A program made the position numbers and the translations under genes. The notes under the pieces were generated by a model. The model was given only the letters and a program-made list of their open reading frames with translations. It made no database searches and was not told the origin of the DNA. Shown in pieces: positions 32,901 to 44,047 of a stretch of DNA of 64,000 nucleotides. The stretch is taken from contig CAJNOI010000154.1 in the NCBI GenBank assembly GCA_905250115.1, positions 28,204 to 92,203 of the forward strand, written 5' to 3'. Each line of letters begins with the position of its first letter. Within the stretch, counting starts at the first letter, position 1. This DNA is from Adineta steineri. Its lineage: Eukaryota; Rotifera; Eurotatoria; Adinetida; Adinetidae.

Positions 32901-35190
32901 ACGTGAACTGAGTTTTGAAAATAGTTCTTTTCAACGAACGGTATAAACAGCTCATTTAAAAAAATGAACTGATCGATCAATTCGAAAAACATGAATTCTA
33001 TGAACAACTCATTTCAGCGAACGCCGAAAGTTGCATATTCCTTTTCTGCCATGCAGGAGTATCCTCGAGTCCTCATATGCTATACTAGGGAGATACCCTT
33101 GAGTCCTTATAAGACACCGAGAACTCTAGAACCAACCAATCAAATCAAGAATCCTAAGATCGATCAATCAGAAATTAAGGACGCTCAAATTGAACAATCA
33201 GATACCGAGAGTCGTAAGTTTTTGGACTCTTGATATCTGATTGGTCAGTTCTAGGGCCCTCGGCATCTTATGGAAACTCAAGGATACTCCTGCATGGTAG
33301 AAGAGGAATATGTACCTTTAGATATTCGCTAAAATGAGTTGTTCATAGAATTCATGTTATTTGAATTGATCGATAAGTTCATTTTCTTCAAATGAGCTGT
33401 TTATACAGTTCGGTTTGTAGAAAGTGAACTGATGGAAAAGTTCAGTTCGGCGAGTTGAGTCACCTAAAATAGCGAACCGTTCTGAACTATGTATACCCCT
33501 ATTTTTGATAACTTGGACAGTTTAGTTAAAATCTATCTCATGTTCTAGAATATTTAATGCAGGCTGACAGATCTAAAATAGCAATGAAATAAGGCAGAAT
33601 TGAAAGATTTTTATCAGATTTTGTGGGATGGAAATTCGAGAGAATCCATGGGAATCTATTGGAATCCAAACGATCGCATTCCGCTCTTTCCCCCTTGGGC
33701 TATTACAAATCGTTCAACATATTACTAACTTGGCTTTGTTGTTGTTGATGTTGTTGGTAACGTTGTTGTTGAAGTTGACGTAGTAGTTCGTTCTAAATTT
33801 CACAAATGAGCTTAGAAAGAGACTAAATGATTAGATAAGGCTTTATTCCTAATTTCTTTCATCTTCTTCTTCTTCTTTTTCTCGAACAATCTATCGACCG
33901 TAAACATGAGTGCATTATAATAAAATAGCAAATCCTTAAATGCTTTACAATATAATTCTAATTGTAGGATCTTTACTTTAATTACATCTCTACTATAATA
34001 AGTTTGACAACTCATTTTACATTTCTTATAAGTTTAATAATGAAACATTTGCAGAACTGTAGAAATTAACTTATATAACATTTGCATACTGCTACTGTTC
34101 TTGAAATATTTCATTTTCATTCAAGATGACATTTCGGCCAGAAACATATCCTAATTCAACAATCACACTTTACAGCTTATGTATAACTATTATAAAATGG
34201 AAAGAATTCACGTTGGTCTAGTTCATCGCTTGCTTTTCAAAACTATTGATTATTGTAGTGTAGCTAGTTATACTGTTAAAAGATTCTTTGTGGTGCAGAG
34301 AAACACTTCAAGATGACATCATTGGGTCGTAATCAGAGCTGCCAGAATAGCTTCATTTCTTATTTATTGTCTAAGATCTTGGACAATGCGCTGTAAATTT
34401 ATATACAATATCGACCAAATTCTTTTTGAAACACGTCAATGTCAATTTTATTTCATCGAATAATTCTATCTATTAGTTTTTGTTACTTTTGCAATACTCG
34501 CTAGTATTGATTTTTTAGTCTGAATAGGGCCGTTTCAAGTCCCACAGATATCTCATTTACTAGAATATTTTCAAAGTAGAATTCCAAAAATAAGCCTCTA
34601 AACTAGAGATCGGCATCGGTTATAAAAACTTTTTTTGGGACCGATACCGATCTCTACTCTCGGGTTTCGGTTCGGGGTTCGGTAGCCCTGGGACTCGGTC
34701 ATGGTTCGAGTGTTAGAATTGATGTGGCAGTGGGGGGCTTGGGTGAGAGTGTGGGTGTGGTGAGTGCGGGAACTATCCTTTTTACCCTCACTCACTATTT
34801 TCACTCACATTTTCACTTACACTTTCACCCACACCCACCCACTCCCACATCAAATCTGACACCTGAGCCCGAGCCTGATCGAGTCCCGAGCCTGACCGAA
34901 CTCCGAGCCTGGCCAAGCCTGAGACTCTCGGGCTGGGTACATCCCTAGTTATGATAAACAATGAAGTTCTACTTCGGTCATTTGAAATAATTTATCGTAT
35001 ATTAACTTCAAAATAAATGATTATCTCATTTTAACTACCTGTTGTTACTTCCATTTCTTCTGTTGTTGATACTTTTTCGCTGTTTCTCTTTTTTGTTTTG
35101 ACGATAACAATCGAAATTGTTATAATTATAACAAGTACAATAATAATAACTATAATGCACATCACTTTTTTTCTTTTCAGATATTCACAT
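29902..35190 (-). CDS. Membrane-anchored NHL-repeat protein (5' end incomplete)
   Basis: Three exons join in phase 1. Exon 35039-35190 encodes a basic stop (EYLKRKK) and a single membrane segment (CIIVIIIVLVIIIITISIVI) followed by KTKKRN. Exon 33730-33792 (63 nt) gives a Thr-rich linker ERTTTSTSTTTLPTTSTTTKP. Exon 29902-30800 encodes a six-blade NHL propeller (VAGGNKDGGELNQLYAPVGF to MGNHRIQKFEIIL). A type II protein with the propeller outside the cell is inferred, with the Thr linker as a likely O-glycosylated stalk. The 2.9-kb intron before the NHL exon contains three fold-back elements. The membrane exon begins after an acceptor (TTATTCTAG), so a further 5' exon is expected but not found; a Met just before the membrane segment is the alternative start. 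Confidence 0.65.
30935..31745. mobile_element. Fold-back TIR element
   Basis: The ends CAGTAGCGGAGCCAAGG and its complement-like CTTGGCTTCGTCACTG match at 13 or more of 16 positions. Further in, about 31208-31345 and 31503-31642 form a long inverted repeat (CGCTTTTGCACCCTCGGTTG against CCAACCAAGTGTGGAAAAGC G). Nothing is encoded. No exact target duplication is visible. The CAGTRRCGRAGCC ends resemble those of the 21.6-kb hAT-like element. It lies in an intron of the membrane NHL gene. Confidence 0.75.
31746..32634. other. Intron sequence between fold-back elements
   Basis: AT-rich intron of the membrane NHL gene. An open frame at 31916-32128 has no support. Confidence 0.4.
32635..33707. mobile_element. 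Outer fold-back element (host of a nested insertion)
   Basis: The ends AAAGGGAAAGAGCGGAAT and ATTCCGCTCTTTCCCCC are inverted repeats that continue as GGAATCCAAA / TTTGGATTCC-type matches. Flanking TTATTACA (32635-32642) and CTATTACA (33700-33707) agree at 7 of 8 positions and may be the target duplication. The interior is split by the element at 32849-33500. Confidence 0.7.
32849..33500. mobile_element. Inner fold-back element with AGTTCA arms
   Basis: The termini AGAGGTACACACAGTTCA and its inverted partner TGAACTATGTATACCCCT match at most positions; a TA dinucleotide on each side would fit a Tc1/mariner-like duplication. Almost the whole element folds back: CATGAATTCTATGAACAACT at 32990 faces AGTTGTTCATAGAATTCATG at 33340, and the GCATATTCCTTTTCTGCCATG CAGGAG arm faces its complement near 33290. 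Multiple AGTTCA/TGAACT units give a sub-repeat. Its open frames are palindrome by-products. Confidence 0.8.
34603..34955. mobile_element. GC-rich inverted element with telomere-like core
   Basis: The outer parts are made of TCGGTTCGGGGTTCGGT-type units on the left and GAGCCTGATCGAGTCCCGAG-type units on the right, complementary in composition and partly in order. The ends ACTAGAGATCGG and CATCCCTAGT are a short inverted pair. The centre (34731-34850) is a telomere-like hairpin. The block is far more GC-rich than its surroundings and lies in the intron between the membrane and Thr-linker exons. Confidence 0.6.
34731..34850. repeat. Telomere-like hairpin element 15 (inside GC-rich element)
   Basis: TGGGTGAGAGTGTGGGTGTG on the left and TTTCACCCACACCCACCCAC on the right, with extra TTTTCACTCACATTT units expanding the right arm. 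Confidence 0.75.
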
Positions 35191-38002
35191 CTAGAATAAT
35201 AACTCTTTTTTATTATTGTCTACAATTCATAACATACATACAATTTTTTTGGTCGAGCTACATTCGACGTAATTGTTTCAGACTAAAATAATCAAAAAAA
35301 CAACAAATATTATATTTTATGCTTTTTCTTTTTCTCAATAAATTACATCATTATCAAGTCCAATTCTGTTGTGATTGTGCATTGTTAATATCTTGTTGAT
35401 AGTTTAATACTTTTACAATCTAAAATTAATAAAAAAAATTTTCAGTCATTAATAGTATAATTACAAAGAAGCTAAACTGTTTATCTGAATATTTTTTCAC
35501 AAAAAAATCATTTATATTTCTCGTTAGTTGTTGAAATCTATATTTCAAATAATATCTAATATTCCTTACTGACTAATCTTAGAAGTTTTTCATTCTAATT
35601 TCAACTAGAAAATTGTTAAAATAATAGAACAAAATATTTATCATGCTCTCTCTTTCTCAAATAATCAGTTCTCTTGTGACGCAGATTTTCATGTTAATGT
35701 AAAACATCATATATCAATAAAAACAATCAGCTCACTTCCGTTTTCAATGTTAGTTTTCAAAAAAAACAACTCTTGTCAGGGAGAGTTGTTATCTCTTATT
35801 AATATGAAACTGTTTGAGACAACATTTAGTGTAATTATTAGTTAATAAAACATTGAAAATCAGCGCTGTTCACAGGATATGCAACATTTCCTTACATAGA
35901 AAAAAATAATCTACTATACACAAAGATTCTTCTAAATTAATTGAGAATTAGGCAATATTTATGGTTAGAAATGGCCTTTAATTTGATTTTATCGTATGCA
36001 ATAATTATTTCCAGAATAGATAAATGATTTAATTGAAAGTCGAAATAGAATATTCAAGAAAATAAAAATAATTAATACTTAATCTTCACTTAGTTATCGT
36101 CTATTACATATGACTAATCAATAGAGAAAACTTTAATCATGCTTTTAATTACAATCATAGTCATATAAAATACGTAGCTTCTTTGAATAATTACATTTAG
36201 ATGTGACTGTCGCAGTGATTGTGGATATTATATTTGTCTCTCAATACTACGAAGAGCCATTTATGCTCTTCTAATCATTTTTCTCATTGGAAAATCAAAA
36301 TTTTAGATTTGTTTCTTAATTTTTTATGTAGAGAAAGTGAACATAAAGGAAACAGCAGTTATATCAATTCTGAGTTATTTTATCGACGCAATATCTTTTC
36401 AACAATAATTTCATATCTAACAACGTAGGGACAGCTTTACTCTGTAGACATCCACATCAATGAAAAATAATAAAATATTTTGTTCAAATACATTTTTTTT
36501 CTCTCAGGAAACGTCGCAGTTCCTTCAAAAAGTGCTGATTTGCAATGGTTTTTTTTCTATAAAAATTCACTCTTGTTTTAACTAGTTTAGTTTCACATGC
36601 CACTTCGTAGATTTCGACATTTACAATAGATTATATTTTATTCAAAATTGATCTGGAACAAGAAAATAATCCTTTTGTTTTCATTGACATATGATGTTTT
36701 CTTTTACAAATATTTCATATAAAAACAGTTATATACAGTGAGTATCAAAACCATTCACTCATTATTAATTTTATTTTAAATCAAACAAATATTATTAAAA
36801 ATAAAGTGAAAGATATCATTTGAGAATTCATTTCTTGTTATTTAATAATCGAAGTAATGTTGAACATATAGTAGATGATTCTATTAAATTTAATTACAAA
36901 ACTATGAAATAAATAAAATGAGGAGAACTTCATTTGACTTCTAATAATTAATATTGAATAAAAAAAATTGCTTCTTTTTAGTTACGTTCTCCAATAATTA
37001 ACTTGGATGATAGAAAAACTCTTCTACATATTACTGAAAACTGAACATTCGAAAAACAAGAAGTTTATTTTCTTTTCTGTATTCGCCTACGTAATGATGT
37101 TAATGAGTACTTGCTTTTTTTTGAAATATTTGCAGCAAATACAGCATTTGAATTTATCAATAGATAAAAACAATGAATCTATTTCCTTTTTCAAAACTGA
37201 TATGAAATGCTAGACATTATTTGCTGTAAATAGAAAAAATGTTCATGATATTGAAATGTTTGTAGGAAGGATGTGAAAACAAAATTTAATGTTATTCTTG
37301 TTAAATATACATCACAAATCATGCCTTAACGAAGGAAATACAACGCTTCCTCAACAATAAAATAGAAGTTTTTTTGACAACAAAATATTTTTATTATTTT
37401 GTATTTAGTTAAAAGATATCTTACGCTGTCAGAAATGTGTTGTATAATTGATTTTATTCTTATTTTACACATTAGATAAATGATAAGAAAAGTGTAGTTG
37501 TTGATCTTTAGAATAAATCTTCATGAAATCTATGAGAAACAAATATATAAACAAAAAAATTAGAATTGTACAGAATAATGTCACATTCATATTTAACATA
37601 ATCAACTGAATTGATCATTTTATTATCCTTTGAAATTGTTCATCATGATGAATAATTGTGATCATAATAACATAGTTGTAAGTAAAAATAGTATATCAAT
37701 CATTTCTTTTGTTCTATATTGACATGTACAAGAGAATGCAGAAGAAAACATTATACTGTGACTGACATTGTGAAAGGTTGAATACTTTCATAAAAACAAC
37801 GGCATTTTCTACCGTTCGGTAGGGATTCAATCGATAAAATTCAAATATTTTATTATGATAAAGAATTAATCAAATTCAAATAAATAATTATAAAGACTTA
37901 GTTTTCTAAACAAAATTTTATCCAATAACAATCCAAGAAAATTCTCGAAAATCTAAAAGTAAATTGAATGTTATACAAATTTATTCTTTTTCTTAATTAT
38001 CC
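35191..38002. other. Gene-poor AT-rich region
   Basis: About 2.8 kb with long A/T runs. Short open frames at 36219-36428 and 37007-37213 have no motif, start context or splice support. The missing 5' exon of the membrane NHL gene should lie here or beyond. Confidence 0.4.
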
Positions 38003-38063
38003 GAGGATGTGGGAGTTCTTATTAGATCAACAAGGGATACTCAAATCCACACTCACACCCTTT
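38003..38063. repeat. Telomere-like hairpin element 16
   Basis: GAGGATGTGGGAGTTC and ATCCACACTCACACCC, loop about 30 nt. Confidence 0.7.
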
Positions 38064-39089
38064 TTATTAAATGTTTATCAACTTCAACTAATTGGAATCT
38101 GATGATAAAAATTTTTTAAATTATTTAATCCATCATTTCTTTAATTATTCTAATCAAACATTTTTTTTTGAGAAATGCTACTGATGAAATGTCAATATAG
38201 ATCAAATAATAATAAAACTAATACTCATATCCTCAAATTGATTTTATTTCATCAAATATCAATGAAAAAACGAATATTTTGTCATAAAAAAATTTCATTG
38301 ATTTGAAAGTAATCAATAGTTTGGGTTTTATTTGACGAAAAAGAAAATAGAATTTAAATAATTTTTCATAGAAACTTTTTATTTAAAATCAAAAATAAAG
38401 AAAATGTTGAATTTTTTCATTTGAAATTGAAATGAATTCAGTTTGATAAAGAAGTTATAAAATATTTATTTTATTTTCTTTGCAAAATAAAATAAATCTC
38501 TTTTATATCAAAAATCAAATTTAAATTTTGGATCATTGCATAACATTTAGTATCAATGTTTTATTTTATTTCAATCTCTTGTTTATTTTTCTTCTGTAAT
38601 TCTTGTTTTTGCTTTTCATCTAAATGAAAATGTTCATCGACTCATTTCGAAGTTTCAAATAAAACTTTTTTTTCATTTATTCCATTTTGACAAATCATAT
38701 TTTTATTTAATTTTTGTTATCAACTTTTTATCAAACATTTCTTTTCTTTTTAGCTTTAGACAATTCGATTATTTTTATCAAAAATAAAAATATACAAATA
38801 GAATTTTCTAAAACACAAAAACTTCTTTTCATATGAGTTTTATTGCAATGCAACTTAAATTACAAAAGATGAAGAATTTAAGATTTATTTATTCGACTTT
38901 TTTAACGAAAATTACCAGTTAAATTCAAGGTTGATGAAGAAAAACGAAAAAGATTTTTCTTTGTTATTTTATCAAAAATTTATTCGTTTTTTTCATTGAT
39001 TTTCAACAATAAAACTTTATTTTTTCTTTCATTTCTCGATTATTTATTCAATAAAATTTCTTTTCTTTTCTTGAAAATAAAAATTTCAT
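38064..39089. other. AT-rich region 3' of the secreted NHL gene
   Basis: Very AT-rich, resembling 29182-29901 and 57646-57946 in base runs just before each NHL stop codon, as expected if the 3' flanks were duplicated with the genes. No gene was recognised. Confidence 0.35.
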
Positions 39090-40515
39090 TCAAAGAATTA
39101 CTTCAAATTTTTGAATTCGATGATTATTTCGATCAGCAACATAAAGATTTACTTCATCATCAAAAGATAAACCCATGGGATTATTCAATTGATTTGATTG
39201 ATTTCCTCCATCATTTCCACCAACAACAATTTCACCTTCTTCGTTTCCTTCATACCAACGCATTACTCGATGGTTCCCAAAATCTGTCACATAGACTTGA
39301 CCCAAATCATCAACAATTACTCCATGAGGAAGATACAATTGATTGAGATCTCCTCCATAACCATTTCCTCCAGCCACAGTTCTTCCTTCTTTGGCATCTT
39401 TTCTCCATTTCATTACACGATGATTGTTCACATCTGATACATAAACCGATTGATCGTCATCAACAAAGATAAAACGAGGATCATTGAATTGATTGAGTTG
39501 ATCTCCTTGTCCATTTCCACCTGCCACTACAACTCCTTTGTTGTATTCTCCAATTTTCCATCGTTTCACTTCATTTCTCACACCATCAGAAACATAAAGA
39601 AACCCATGTTTATCGATTGCCAAGCCCTGACAGTGAATATTCTGAATGAGAATTTGTTGAGTTTGATTGATCCATTGAATCACTCGTTTGTTCTCGTAAT
39701 CAGCAATCATGACGGAATGGTTTTGTTGATCAACAATCACATCCATAGGATTATTCAGTTGATCCATTCGATTTCCTTGCCCATTTCCACCTGCAATGAT
39801 TTGTCCTTCATTTGCATTATATTTCCATTCAACAATACGATGATTATTATAATCAGCAATGAAAATATTTTTGTTTTCATCAATAAAGATTCCATAAGGG
39901 TAACTGAGTTGATTTAATTGTTGCCCTTCTCCATTTCCACCAGCCACAGTGATGGCATTTTGTTTCCATTTAGCATTGATCTTATCTAAAACAGGTTAAA
40001 TTTATAGTTTCAGATATCTTGTAAATGTGAATAAGAACGTTGTATTTATCATTCATTGATTCACTCACTTTTCATTGGTGGACAGATACTTTGATCAGTC
40101 ATTGTACCTGGGTAACATACAGGAAGATCATTACATTGTGGATGTTGAACACAGGTCGTATTAGGTTGAGAACATGAATTGTCCAAAGAATTACACAGTA
40201 CAAGACGAGAACATGCTAGCCAGCGAAAACCACAAATGCCTGTATTATTATTAGTACCTACCATACGAAAGCATCCACATGCACTGTTTGTAGAACATTC
40301 ACTATACTGGGTTTTTTTCTCACATATTTGAGATTTGATTTGAACTATGAAAATGATAAACTAATACATATAAACATATAAAATAGAATAGAGATCAAAC
40401 CTGTTGTGCTAAAATATAAAATTAATGAATGTTAACAAAATGAATAATAAAAATTAATAATTATTTACCTAAGAATAATGAAAACAATATAACATTGGAT
40501 CTTGATTGTATTCAT
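39090..40515 (-). CDS. Secreted Cys-rich NHL-repeat protein with microexon
   Basis: Four exons are read as 40469-40515, 40401-40408 (8 nt), 40069-40344 and 39090-39985, giving 408 codons in one frame. Exon 1 plus the microexon encode a signal peptide (MNTIKIQCYIVFIILSTTVQ). Exon 3 is a compact Cys-rich domain of about 90 residues with some 16 cysteines (ICEKKTQYSECSTNSACGCF ... CGFRWLACSRLVLC ... CNDLPVCYPGT ... ICPPM). Exon 4 encodes a six-blade NHL propeller (ITVAGGNGEGQQLNQLSYPYG to NNHRIQKFEVIL). It is likely an extracellular binding protein. All donors are GT and acceptors AG; phases 2, 1 and 1 agree across the joins. The propeller is closest to that at 29.9 kb. Confidence 0.8.
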
Positions 40516-40865
40516 AGTTGATTTTAAAATAAAAGAATATAATGAAAAAATGTATGTTTTTATATCTGAAACATCGATAATATCTTAAGTCAATATAATT
40601 GAAATATAGCAGATGCATTTATTCACATATCAATAATTGGAAATTTGATATCCATTTCATTTCTTCTAATCGTTCTGATTCTATCCTATAACGAATACAA
40701 TAAAAATGAAATTAAAAAATGCATCGATCATCATGTGAAAAAGTTAAGATTCAACTAGTATTAGTATATTTTGAAAGAGTGAAATATTTATCAATAACAC
40801 TAAGAGTGGGGAGTTTAAAGGCTCGTATTTATCAACTATAAAATTTATTCTCTTTACTAAGATAA

Positions 40866-40928
40866 ATGTGGTATTTGTGGGTGTGAATGAAGAAGCCACC
40901 AGCGCCCAATCGACACTCACACCTTTGA
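40866..40928. repeat. Telomere-like hairpin element 17
   Basis: TGTGGTATTTGTGGGTGTG and GACACTCACACCTTTG, loop about 25 nt. Confidence 0.7.
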
Positions 40929-41111
40929 GAGACAATTTATTCTGAAACAAATTGACAAATATTTAGTTTGAAGAAAAAATTTTGTTGATAGTTTTTTTGT
41001 TAAATAAATTTGATAATGAAAAAAAAACGAAAATGATTTTAATTAAAAAGTTTGTATAAAATAAAATAAATTAATATAGATTTAACATATTTGAATTAGA
41101 AATAAATCTTG

Positions 41112-41160
41112 ATGGTGTGGGTGTGGGTGTGGTTGTGAGTATGGGCGAGGATGTGATTAC
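41112..41160. repeat. Telomere-like G-rich arm, possibly of a long-loop element
   Basis: GATGGTGTGGGTGTGGGTGT continues as TGGTTGTGAGTATGGGCG. No close partner is present, but a weak C-rich arm ACACACTCATACCCACTC occurs at 41475, and outer TTGATGG / CCATCAA match, so it could be a 395-bp version of the element. Confidence 0.65.
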
Positions 41161-41771
41161 CATTCTGACTCAATACCAAAGTACGGCAAAAGTGTAGCTG
41201 ATCGAGCTAAAACTATTAGAGGTGATTAATAGCCGTGAGCTCTTTGATTGCTGAAAATTTCACGTCAGATTGCCCATGTTTTCTAATTGAACAGCTTTGA
41301 TCCTAAAATATTCCCCTTCCTTTCGGTACTTGATAAGCGTTGTTATAGCAAAAGAGAATCAATTACATATTCTTTTAAGTGTAACTAAGTTTAAAAATTC
41401 TCCTCCATATTTTTCTTTCTTGATTCAATCATAAATAAATCTTGTTCTTGTTAATTTATTTCATTGTTCCTCTATACACACTCATACCCACTCTATCCAT
41501 CAAAAATACGAGTTACTTTAATTTTGTCCTTGGTGGATATTATATCCAGGCTGAGAAGTTTCACCCTGGTCTGATGGCTTGGCAGGCACCAGCATAGGCT
41601 GGCAACTCTGATTAATATTCATAAAAAACTAATGAATTATGTAGCGTTTGAAAACTATTTTTAAATAGTACAATAAACTTCATGAAAAATAAGAAAAGAA
41701 GCATGCATTATAATTCATGAAAATATAGTATTTGAAAAATAATAGACAATAATGTGTCATTTTTGCCTTAT

Positions 41772-42397
41772 TTATCCATCATAGCCTGCATGGCTACAAC
41801 AGTATTGTTTTCCATAATCACCACAGCAAAATTTTGCTTCATATGGAAAGCCATTAAGTGGACAACGAAATTGTCCGAAACGTATACCATTCATATAATC
41901 ATTATTTACACAGGTTTCTCCAGCTAAATTAAAATGCAAAAGAAATGAATGATTTATTTATTTATATATGCGTAAAACTTACTTCCATATCCAGGTTCAT
42001 AATATCCAGGACGATAATGACGATGTGACGACAACGATTTCATTAATGAATAGGCTGCTACACCACCTAGTGCTCCAGCACCAAAAGTCATAGCATTACT
42101 TCTAAAACGACTTCCTGAACGACTAAAAATTAACTAAATTGTTAATAAACAAATAAATAATCATTACAATACATACGGTTTACTCATACTATGATAACTT
42201 CCATAATTATTTGGACGATGATAACTCGATGCACCTCTTGAGCTGCCAAATAATCCGCCACCTCGAGAACTGCCGAATAATCCGCCACCTCGAGAACTAC
42301 TTTTAAATCCTCCACCTCTTCCACTACCGAACACTCCTTTTCCATCAGTAGATATTAAACATAAAACTAAATAGAAATAGTAAAGAAAAAATATCAT
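41772..42397 (-). CDS. Small secreted Gly-rich protein with Cys-rich C-terminus
   Basis: Three exons, 42177-42397, 41983-42122 and 41772-41923, give 170 residues in one frame with GTATGT and GTAAGT donors. Residues 1-17 are a signal peptide. Then come three Ser/Gly/Arg repeats (GGGLFGSSRG), a hydrophobic Gly/Ala segment (NAMTFGAGALGGVAAYSLMK), a His/Arg/Tyr-rich stretch, and a Cys-rich module (TCVNNDYMNG, FRCPLNGFPYEAKFCCGDYG KQYCC). The layout recalls prion/Shadoo-like or nematode CX-domain proteins (Gly-rich repeats, hydrophobic segment, CC..YCC), but I cannot assign it firmly. It is likely a secreted or membrane-associated structural protein. Confidence 0.7.
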
Positions 42398-42583
42398 TTT
42401 AACACCAATTTATCATGTTATATTTACATGAAACAATAAACAAAATATAAAACCATCCAAATAAATGATTTACTCGCATTGTGTCGTAAACAAAATAAAA
42501 TCTGAAAATAATACGACATATATTTAATAAAATATCATAACAATATTTTGTTTTATTAATAAATTATTGTATATTTATGATTC

Positions 42584-42963
42584 TTTTAAATATTTTACCA
42601 CTTCGACATGAGTTGAAGGACCTAAACTAGAAAATAAAATATATTTTCGTATGCATTAAAATGTTAATCGTAAAATAGATTCAATCAGTTAACATACCCC
42701 GAAATGAAGATACACCTTTGGATGAAAAATTTCATCTTGTGCAAGTGTCAATATCCAACTGGTCGAATGAGCTATTTTTCGAATTAATATGAGGCTATTG
42801 TGTAGCATTGCTAATCGAAGTTGATTAATGATAGTTCATATTCGATCATTTAATACATTTGGTGATATGAGTTGACTATAAATAAAATCATTTGGAGAAG
42901 ATTGTTTACCAGTAATTCTTTTTTCACTTGGACAAACTTCATGAAAACGTGCTGTAATGTTTT
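42584..42963 (-). pseudogene. Exon relic of unknown gene
   Basis: Between an acceptor (CTAAATAG) at 42963 and a donor (GTATGTTAAC) near 42696 runs a coding-like stretch, ITARFHEVCPSEKRITGKQS ... LRLAMLHNSLILIRKIAHST SWILTLAQDEIFHPKVYLHF, broken by one TGA. A following AG and LGPSTHVEVVKYLKES stop could be a last exon, though the phase does not fit. The family is not recognised; it is best read as a decayed fragment. Confidence 0.35.
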
Positions 42964-43135
42964 CTATTTAGTATTGCAAATAAATCCAGAGAACTCAAAA
43001 ATTTATTAGTAGATTGAAGTCCAAATAAAATTAGAAGCTTAAATTCAAGTGATAATTCATCGAAGATACACGTAATAGTCATCATAAATATGAAGAAAAA
43101 TAAATATTTAATAACTATTAATCTAGTGATTATCA

Positions 43136-44047
43136 TTATACATATTCTAATGTTGATAAAAACAAAGATTTAAGCGGATAACAACGAGATTATTCTCGTT
43201 TAAATTCAATAAATTGAGATTCAGTTGATAGTGAAAATTCCAGTCGAGACTATAAGCAACAATATAAAAAGTCGTGTTGCATAACATTGAAAACATATTT
43301 GTCGATCAGTGTTGGGATATTGTTTGAAAAATATTCAATTCAATTGATGTAAACGATTTCTAACTAAATATAAATAGAAGAGAAAACAAAATAATGTTAT
43401 CGTATTAAATACATGAATTTGTTTTGATGAGGAATTTATGAGTACAAATACAAGTAAAAATCTAGTGTTATAGAGTCTATAATTTTCTTTTATTCGTATT
43501 TCTTCTATCTATAGATGAATAATTTTTATCTTTGTCATATATACGTGGTTGTATTACGCTTATTTCTTTCTTCCTACATTAGTATATTATTAGTTTATGC
43601 TTATCATGTGTTAACACATTGTGTATTTTCTTCTATATCGTTATTCTAATCTTTATCTTCATATAACTGTATAACGGCTAATTTCTACTTCTTTCCATAC
43701 ATGGGCTAACATTCTTGATATTCTAATACAAATTTAGCTTTACTGCTTCTCTCTCTATCTGTGTTTGAGTATAATGTAATAGTATTCAGGAGATAGAAAA
43801 GCTATTGTAACGATACGATTTTAGATATACCATAAAACATATATATTATATATCCTAGACTCTATTTTCTAACTAAAATCATCACTCGTAACACCCACAC
43901 CCACATATATCGGGGTTCGATTTTTATTCTGAACATTGTTCTTAAAATCTTTAAATATGTATACGAGTATTAAAAGCAAAATATTAAAGTTTTAGCAAGT
44001 TATGCTCTGGGTTATTGTCTTCTTGGATATTTCCATTTGATTCATCA
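43136..44047. other. AT-rich intergenic region
   Basis: No gene was recognised. One isolated C-rich telomere-like arm lies at 43891-43905. Confidence 0.4.
43891..43905. repeat. Isolated C-rich telomere-like arm
   Basis: ACACCCACACCCACA with no G-rich partner nearby. Confidence 0.6.

Larger units (their letters stand above)
40516..41771. other. Intergenic region with telomere-like arms and a structured GC block
   Basis: It contains the hairpin at 40866-40928, a single arm at 41112-41160, a second arm at 41475-41494 and a GC-richer block at about 41535-41612. No coding gene was recognised. Confidence 0.4.

Noticed and set aside
41535-41612. Hammerhead ribozyme
   Set aside because: CTGATGG lacks the required A of the CUGANGA core, and GAAA is on the opposite strand, so no single strand has the full core.
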